Assembly (NCBI RefSeq): GCF_012932145.1 | Contig: NZ_MWOK01000011.1 | Span: forward strand, 62,001 to 126,000 | Source of the DNA: Acidovorax sp. SRB_14 | GTDB lineage: Bacteria > Pseudomonadota > Gammaproteobacteria > Burkholderiales > Burkholderiaceae_C | Direction of reading: 5' to 3' | DNA length: 64,000 bases | Part shown: in pieces, positions 59,197 through 64,000 of the stretch | Layout: each line of letters begins with the position of its first letter | How positions within the stretch are numbered: the stretch's first letter is position 1 | Program-made: the position numbers and the translations under genes | Notes under the pieces: model-generated | The model's database searches: none | Seen by the model: the letters and a program-made list of their open reading frames with translations, nothing else | What the model was told of the DNA's origin: nothing

Positions 59197-59967
59197 ATGA
59201 CAGCCACCACCAGCACACCACTTTTTGCAAACCCTGCGCCTGCCGTCCGCCCGGCCCGCGACAGCTTCTGGACCCGCATCGCCGCCGAACTGGCCGAATC
59301 CATCGGCAGCGGCATTTATTGCCCCGGTGAGCGCCTGCCCTCGGAACACGCGCTTGCCGAGCAGTTCGGCGTGAACCGGCACACCATCCGCCGCTCGTTG
59401 GCCAGCCTGTGCAGCCAGGGTCTGGTGCGCATCACCCAGGGCAGCGGTACCTATGTAGAAGACTTCGCCGTGGACCTGGCGCTGGGCAAGCGCGTGCGCC
59501 ACCAGCAAGGCCTGGCCCAGGCCGGCTTGCGCGGCAGCCTGGTGGTGCTGGAGGAAAAGCAGGTGCGCGCCACGGCTGCAGTGGCGAAAGCATTGCAGGT
59601 GCGCACGCGCAGCCCGCTATTGGCGTTGCGCGTCATCGGACAGGCCGAGGGACAGCCCCTGCACGTGAGCGAGCGCTACTTCCCCTTGCCCCGCTTTGAG
59701 CGTCTCGCGGATGTGGTGCGCGAGACGGGTTCCATTACTGCAGGCTTCGCAGCACACGGCGTGGCCGACTACACGCGCCGCGAAAGCCGCATCACCGCGG
59801 AACTGCCCGATGCCGTTGTTGCCGCCGAACTGCGGCAGCCAGCTACGCGCCCCGTCCTGCTCGTCAAAAGCCTGAACGTGGATCTGGCCGGCACGCCTAT
59901 TGAATTTGCGCACGCCTGGTTTGCCGGAGACCGCGTCAAGCTCACCATCACCCATGACGATCAGTAA
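59197..59967 (+). CDS. phnF: phosphonate operon GntR/HutC-type repressor PhnF
   Basis: 256 residues. Winged helix: FWTRIAAELAESIGSGIYCPGERLPSEHALAEQFGVNRHTIRRSLASLCSQGLVRITQGSGTYVED. A UTRA effector domain follows (RSPLLALRVIGQAEGQPLHVSERYFPLPRFERLADVV; PVLLVKSLNVDLAGTPIEFAHAWFAGDRVKLTI). It is the likely repressor of the divergent phn genes. The stop region overlaps the start of the DUF1045 gene by 14 bp, so phnF, DUF1045 and phnN form one plus-strand transcript. Confidence 0.95.
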   Translation: MTATTSTPLFANPAPAVRPARDSFWTRIAAELAESIGSGIYCPGERLPSEHALAEQFGVNRHTIRRSLASLCSQGLVRITQGSGTYVEDFAVDLALGKRVRHQQGLAQAGLRGSLVVLEEKQVRATAAVAKALQVRTRSPLLALRVIGQAEGQPLHVSERYFPLPRFERLADVVRETGSITAGFAAHGVADYTRRESRITAELPDAVVAAELRQPATRPVLLVKSLNVDLAGTPIEFAHAWFAGDRVKLTITHDDQ

Positions 59968-60691
59968 CACCCCGCCCTTCCCTGTCGCCGCGCACCGCTA
60001 CGCGGTGTATTTCGCACCCGAGCCAGCCACCCTGGCCTGGCGGGCCGGCAGCCACTGGGTGGGCCGGTGCGCCGCGCGTGGGCAGCCATTGCCGCAACTC
60101 GACATCGATGGCGTGACGCGGACCCAACTTGAGCAGCTTACCGCCGCACCGCGCCGCTATGGTTGGCACGCCACGCTCAAGGCACCGTTCGCCCTGGCAC
60201 CGGACGTGGACTGGCTCACCCTGCAGCACGCTGTGCGGAGTTTGGCCAAGGGACTGCGTCGGTTTCAGCTGCCGCCCTTGCAGGTGCAGCGTGTCGACGA
60301 CTTTCTCGCGCTCGTGCCGATGGCCCAGCATGCGGCCAATGCTGACATCCAGGCCGCTACCGACGCCTGCGTGACTCAGCTACAGCCGCTGTCAGCGGCA
60401 CTCTCCGATCAAGAGCTTGCGCGACGTCGTGCCGCCGGCCTGACGCCACGCCAGGACGAGCTGCTGCGGCAATGGGGCTACCCGTTTGTGTTTGAGGAAT
60501 ATCGCTTTCACATGTCGCTTACCGGCGCACTGACCGGTACGGACCCGGCCACGGTGGCGCGGGTGCACGATGCGGCAGAGCAATTCTTTGCCGACCTGCC
60601 TGCCCTGCAGTTCAGTAGCCTTGCGCTGTTTGCCGAGCCCACGCCAGGCGCGGACTTCGCGCTGGTAGACCACGTGGGGTTAGGCCAGTGA
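59954..60691 (+). CDS. DUF1045 phosphonate-operon 2H phosphoesterase-like protein
   Basis: 245 residues from MTISNTPPFPVAAHRYAVYFAPEPATLAW. 18 codons upstream in frame are skipped as they overlap phnF more deeply. The DUF1045/phosphonate-operon protein family is clear. Two H-x-T/S motifs, GWHATLKAPF and FHMSLTGAL, are the paired histidines of 2H phosphoesterases. No PhnP (cyclic phosphodiesterase) gene is present in the locus, so this protein may open the ribose 1,2-cyclic phosphate product of PhnJ. That is an inference. Overlaps phnN by GTGA. Confidence 0.85.
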   Translation: MTISNTPPFPVAAHRYAVYFAPEPATLAWRAGSHWVGRCAARGQPLPQLDIDGVTRTQLEQLTAAPRRYGWHATLKAPFALAPDVDWLTLQHAVRSLAKGLRRFQLPPLQVQRVDDFLALVPMAQHAANADIQAATDACVTQLQPLSAALSDQELARRRAAGLTPRQDELLRQWGYPFVFEEYRFHMSLTGALTGTDPATVARVHDAAEQFFADLPALQFSSLALFAEPTPGADFALVDHVGLGQ

Positions 60692-61251
60692 CGGCACGTC
60701 TTATCTACGTCATGGGGCCGTCGGGCGCAGGCAAAGACAGCCTGCTGGATTGGTTACGCGCGCGCTTGCCCCCAAGCGCCCCAGTGCACTGGAGCCAACG
60801 CACGATTAGCCGCAAGGTCGTGCCCGGCGGCGAGAATCACGAAAGTGTCTTACCAGAGGAATTTGCCAGCTTGCGCGACAGCGGAGCGTTTGCCCTGCAT
60901 TGGACAGCCAATGGTCTGGACTATGGCATCCGTCATGCACAGCTGGCACCGGCCGAGCATGGCCAATGGGTGTTAATCAACGGCTCGCGAGGCTATTGGT
61001 CAGACGCGCAGAAGCAGTTTGCCCACATAGTTGGCGTCCACATCACGGCCAATCCACAAGTGCTGCGCCAGCGCCTCTTATTGCGGGGCCGTGAGACGCC
61101 GGAGCGGATCGAAGCTCGCGTGCAACGCGCCATGGCGTTCAGGCCGCCCACTGGCAGCGCCAGTATTGAAGTGCACAACGACCGCACACTCGACTACGCC
61201 GGCAATGAACTGCTTGCTGCATTACGACAACTGTCGAAATGGCCGGTCTGA
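60688..61251 (+). CDS. phnN: ribose 1,5-bisphosphate phosphokinase PhnN
   Basis: 187 residues with GTG start at 60688, overlapping the DUF1045 stop (GTGA). Guanylate-kinase-like fold: LIYVMGPSGAGKDSLLDWLRARL (Walker A), HWSQRTISRKVVPGGENHESV, HWTANGLDYGI, VLINGSRGYW, VGVHITANPQVLRQRLLLRGRETPERIEARVQRAM. It phosphorylates ribose 1,5-bisphosphate to PRPP, the last step of phosphonate breakdown. Last gene of the phnF-DUF1045-phnN transcript. 61252-61369 follows with nothing recognised. Confidence 0.95.
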   Translation: MTARLIYVMGPSGAGKDSLLDWLRARLPPSAPVHWSQRTISRKVVPGGENHESVLPEEFASLRDSGAFALHWTANGLDYGIRHAQLAPAEHGQWVLINGSRGYWSDAQKQFAHIVGVHITANPQVLRQRLLLRGRETPERIEARVQRAMAFRPPTGSASIEVHNDRTLDYAGNELLAALRQLSKWPV

Positions 61252-61369
61252 CAACGCTTGCAAAATTACCCGATGCCGCACCAGCAGGTCATTTTTCTGC
61301 ATTTCCGACTCAGCCGCATGGTTTGAAGCCTGTAGTTCATCCCGCGGTACACCAAGCTAGGTCGGCTTT

Positions 61370-61742
61370 GCAGCGAGGCTGTGTGATAACGCGTGAGAAA
61401 GCCGTGAGATGAACGTGTGGCTTTCAGTTTCCAGTGTTCAGCCGGGAATTTGAAGTTTTTGGGGACGACGAGCCGCTGTGGGGCCCCTGGAGGTCAATCG
61501 CAGACCCTCTCGGCACAATATAGACCGTCAAAAGGGCACCTTACGCCCTCAGCAGAAGCATTGCCTTCTTTGTCTGCTCAAAGCCGAGGATGCTCAGGAC
61601 GAGTTTGAAGTTGTACGCCAGCACGTTCAGGCCCATTTCCGTCGCCACGTTCTGGATTCCGCTCGTCAGAAAGTGCGTCCAGCCCATCCAGTGTTTTAGG
61701 GTGCCAAAGACGTGCTCGATGGTGCTCTTGCGCACGGTCACC
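61370..61742 (-). pseudogene. IS1182-family transposase 3' fragment (copy B)
   Basis: Near-identical to 28257-28629 in the same orientation. The coding part (frame ending at 61541) reads STIEHVFGTLKHWMGWTHFLTSGIQNVATEMGLNVLAYNFKLVLSIL. Homology stops at TVRK near 61742. What follows is unrelated. Shared terminus CAGCGAGGCTGTGTGATAACGCGT. Confidence 0.85.
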
Positions 61743-62003
61743 ATCGGCGCGCTGTGGGAGCAGGACCTGCGCTTTGCCGACATATCGACTGTGGCAAACA
61801 GGGAGGGCTTCGATGTTGCGAGCGTTTATGTCGATGTGATGCCGGCCTTCATCTCCGCGATGCACCGGGTGCGGGGATGGCTGGCCACAACGAACTTTGT
61901 CCCGATCGGCAGCGATGGCCGCATCTACTACCGCTCGTTCGGAGATGAGCCGCCGGCTCAACAGTTAGGCTTCAGGGCATTGGCGACGCCGAGCAACTAT
62001 TGA
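61743..62003 (+). pseudogene. 3' remnant of an unidentified gene joined to the IS fragment
   Basis: The plus frame reads IGALWEQDLRFADISTVANREGF, SVYVDVMPAFISAMHRVRGW, FVPIGSDGRIYYRSFGDEPPAQ and ends SNY at 62003. The start of the frame lies antisense to the IS1182 fragment and is not real. The coherent part looks like the end of a truncated protein. No family can be named. Confidence 0.4.
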
Positions 62004-62391
62004 TCCGGCCCTGTGAAGTCTTAACCTTTTCGGCCCTCAGCGCACTGTGTGTCCGCAGGCTGAATTTCATAGTTCACAGGTCCGGAGCAATAAAAATGGA
62101 TGAACGTGGGCGGCGTCCGCGGGAAAACCGAACTTCTGGATGAGCAAAACGACAGATTTGCAGGACGCTAGCTTCAGAAAGCCACTACGAGAGTTCCTGT
62201 GAGAGCCTGCTTTGGACGCCCAGCCGCCGTCTTCTCCACTGAGCGTCGGCAACCAGCCTGAAGTGACCTTCGACTTTTGTGCCTTTGCAGCGACTGCAGT
62301 CCCTAAAGGCCAAGTCCCGAATCCGCGTTACCAACTACATTGTGGAGGTTCGACTTGATCGCGGCGCATTGGCGCAGTGGTCCACGATCAA
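62004..62391. other. 388 bp without a recognised gene
   Basis: Contains another copy of the CAGCCTGAAG motif near 62255 and a TTTGCAGCGACTGCAG stretch. Short frames on both strands have no family resemblance. Converging region between the gene remnant and the nuclease gene. Confidence 0.4.
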
Positions 62392-63396
62392 CTACTGCAA
62401 CTGCCACCCGTTCGTGTCGCCGCAGTCGTTCCAAAATTTGCCAGTAAGCGCTCGAATCTGCGTCAGCAAATCGGCTTTCCCGTCTTCCCATTTGCTGAGA
62501 TCCGCGCTTCGGAAAAGTCCCCATAGCTCCGATGGTCGCTGCCACGGATGGATCATGAAGAGGAGGCCGGCAACGGCAGAAAACTCCTTGTCCGCAAGAA
62601 TGCCGATCTTGTCGAATATCCCTTCGACGCACGGCTTCCCTTCGAATTCAGGAATGCCAAGAATGGGCATCCCAATCTTGCCAAAGGCCACGGTCCAAAG
62701 ATCACCGGTGACTGCCTTGGAGAACATGTAGTCGTCGGGATAAGCGGGCCGCAGGGCCTTCGGTTCAGTGAGGCGTGGCGGGATGATGCTGAGATTGATG
62801 ACCAGGAACGTGTTTGGCATCGCAAACTGGTCGGCCTTAATGTTGCCGCGGACCTTCTCGAGCAGCGTGTTGATGACGCTCAACACGGTCTGATCGTGAT
62901 TGATTTTGCCGCTATAGGGTTGAGCTTCTGACGTTGCCAGGGCGATGCGGGCGCCGGATCGCTGCTGTGCTTCCAAGTCAATATGGGCATCAAGCGAGGA
63001 ATGTAGAGCACAAGCTATGCCTGCGTCGCCGCCAACGACCGACAGGGTCTTCACTTCAAAGCAAAATGATTGAGTACCGATAGAGGCGGAGAAGTCAGGC
63101 GTCTTCTTGTTCTGGACCTCGGGGATGCGCGTTAGTCGCAGTCCTTTCTCGATGCACAAAAGCCAAAAGTGCGCTTCGCCAAGAATCTGGGCGAACTTGT
63201 TGGATAGATGCGGGTTGACACCAAAGCTTGAATCGTCCAAAAGTGAGCTGAGCGTAGATGCATAGGTTTGAAGCTCGGGGTCTGTTGCTAGCCTAGCGTT
63301 GATGGCTGCGACAGCGCCGTTCAGATGGACAAGATAAGGGTCTTGCGCTACGACGCTCGCATTTGCCAGCACCTCTTGGAACTTCTTGACAAGCAT
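62392..63396 (-). CDS. PD-(D/E)xK-type nuclease-like protein
   Basis: 334 residues. A nuclease core is visible: E74 in ILGEAHFWLL, D101 in KKTPDFSASIG and E114-V-K116 in SFCFEVKTLSV, the order and spacing of PD-(D/E)xK enzymes. The C-terminal half (TFLVINLSIIPPRLTEPKALRPAYPDDYMF, GIPEFEGKPCVEGIFDKIG) is not recognised. GC content and codon choice are lower than in the phn locus, fitting acquired DNA. It lies 76 bp downstream of a Shedu-like gene on the same strand. It may be part of that defence locus, or an unlinked stand-alone nuclease. No matching methylase is seen, though the window ends. Confidence 0.6.
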   Translation of the reverse strand: MLVKKFQEVLANASVVAQDPYLVHLNGAVAAINARLATDPELQTYASTLSSLLDDSSFGVNPHLSNKFAQILGEAHFWLLCIEKGLRLTRIPEVQNKKTPDFSASIGTQSFCFEVKTLSVVGGDAGIACALHSSLDAHIDLEAQQRSGARIALATSEAQPYSGKINHDQTVLSVINTLLEKVRGNIKADQFAMPNTFLVINLSIIPPRLTEPKALRPAYPDDYMFSKAVTGDLWTVAFGKIGMPILGIPEFEGKPCVEGIFDKIGILADKEFSAVAGLLFMIHPWQRPSELWGLFRSADLSKWEDGKADLLTQIRALTGKFWNDCGDTNGWQLQ

Positions 63397-63472
63397 GGGG
63401 CTCTTTTGTGGTGTTGTGAACGGTGCTCATTCTGTTCTAGAAGCCAGTCTCGCTGGCCCCCAGTGCAGATCG

Positions 63473-64000
63473 TCAGAAACGGTCGCTGTTGTCCGTCGAG
63501 GGCTCTACCTCCGGCAACGAAGCAGGATGGGCCGAGCCAGCAGTCATCAGCCGCAGAATTTCTCGCAGCTTGTCCAGCAGCTCGTCGAACGTGACGACCA
63601 CCACGTCCCTCGACGAGTGCCGGAAAAGATCAAGCGACCGCTTTTCTTGGATTGTGCCTGGCGCCGTTCCGGCGATCACGATGCAATGGACTGCGGAGAC
63701 ATGGGTGTCTTTGAGTGCAGGGTCGTGCGACTTGGCCGCGAAATTGTTCAAGAGCTGAAAGCGCTGGTCGAGCACTTGCGCCATTGCGCTGGTCAGGTCC
63801 TTGTGCGGCGCGTGCAGGTCTCCACGGAACGTCTTTGCCTCAATCAGCTTGGTCGAAGGGCGTTTTATCTCAATGAGGGCGAGGCTACCGGTGAACCGCT
63901 GCGCGAACAAGAAGTCCACGATGCTCTCGCCCGCACCACGCAGCATCGTGCCGCCGACGTGCGCCTGGTCTTGGATCAGGATGACCGGATGGGGGAAGGC
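63473..64000 (-). CDS. Shedu-type defence nuclease (DUF4263), 5' end cut off
   Basis: 175 residues are visible, with the frame open to the window edge so the N-terminus is missing. The DUF4263 core is recognisable: ILIQDQAHVGGTMLRGAGESIVDFLF, ALIEIKRPSTKLI (catalytic D...E-x-K), DLTSAMAQVLDQRFQLLNNF, VSAVHCIVIAGTAP, and the family-typical end EKRSLDLFRHSSRDVVVVTFDELLDKLREIL. DUF4263 is the SduA protein of Shedu, a single-gene anti-phage system with PD-(D/E)xK nuclease activity. The first gene right of the truncated IS remains, followed by another nuclease-like gene. Confidence 0.82.
   Translation of the reverse strand, partial: AFPHPVILIQDQAHVGGTMLRGAGESIVDFLFAQRFTGSLALIEIKRPSTKLIEAKTFRGDLHAPHKDLTSAMAQVLDQRFQLLNNFAAKSHDPALKDTHVSAVHCIVIAGTAPGTIQEKRSLDLFRHSSRDVVVVTFDELLDKLREILRLMTAGSAHPASLPEVEPSTDNSDRF

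Noticed and set aside
1-64000. CRISPR arrays, rRNA or tRNA genes
   Set aside because: No regularly spaced repeats, rRNA-like sequence or cloverleaf was seen on reading either strand. A tRNA scan was not possible.

Overview
This window is high-GC DNA of Burkholderiales type, most like Comamonadaceae (Acidovorax/Comamonas/Delftia relatives). The evidence is a PhaM-type PHA granule protein, four periplasmic Bug (TctC-like) solute-binding proteins, a betaproteobacterial HU protein with a Lys/Ala/Pro-rich tail, recC-recB-recD overlapping by ATGA, and dispersed palindromic intergenic sequences of the GCTATNNTTTTGATA type. No rRNA, tRNA or CRISPR array was seen. It looks like a chromosome segment with a conserved left part and a mobile, catabolic and defence-rich remainder.

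Layout. 1-4.7 kb: phaM (cut by the window edge), then a minus-strand copper-type operon (DUF2946 protein, TonB-dependent receptor, YcnI/DUF1775 protein, PCu(A)C chaperone). 4.8-14.2 kb: recC-recB-recD, with an 11-base homopolymer inside recC. 14.6-15.5 kb: a complete IS5-family element with a TAA target duplication. 15.7-22.9 kb: a regulated module. A GntR/FCD regulator and a YdiJ-like FAD/4Fe-4S dehydrogenase face a serine-glyoxylate-type aminotransferase, a Bug protein and an FAH-fold protein, and three TTTGCATGCAAA-type sites lie in the divergent promoter. 22.9-28.9 kb: mobile debris (IS481 remnant, complete IS3-family element, HU gene, integrase/excisionase/ribbon-helix-helix module, truncated IS1182 transposase).

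28.9-45.9 kb is an aromatic-type catabolic island. It has two FadR-like GntR regulators, each with its own palindromic operator class. The first (28955) has sites at its own start and before the Bug-MmgE/PrpD-SDR operon. The second (41340) has sites at its own promoter and in two divergent promoters, which drive FAH-Bug, flavin monooxygenase-gentisate-type dioxygenase-flavoprotein-quinone reductase, Bug-small membrane protein-flavoprotein, and SDR. A decayed second copy of the small membrane protein-flavoprotein pair sits at 40.0-41.2 kb. The likely logic is periplasmic capture of an aromatic acid, ring hydroxylation, gentisate-type cleavage, and hydrolysis or oxidation of the product. The true substrate cannot be read from the sequence.

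46.4-47.5 kb is an IS110-family transposase and 47.9-49.1 kb a PIN-like (DUF4935-type) protein. 49.3-61.25 kb is a complete C-P lyase locus: phnGHIJ-phnO-phnKLM and phnCDE plus a PhnZ-like oxygenase on the minus strand, with phnF, a DUF1045 2H-phosphoesterase and phnN on the plus strand. PhnF-type sites lie before phnG and before phnC. At 61.4-61.7 kb a second truncated IS1182 copy is in the same orientation as the first, so about 33 kb lies between two direct repeats. 62.4-64.0 kb begins a defence-like region with a PD-(D/E)xK nuclease and a Shedu (DUF4263) protein cut by the window end.
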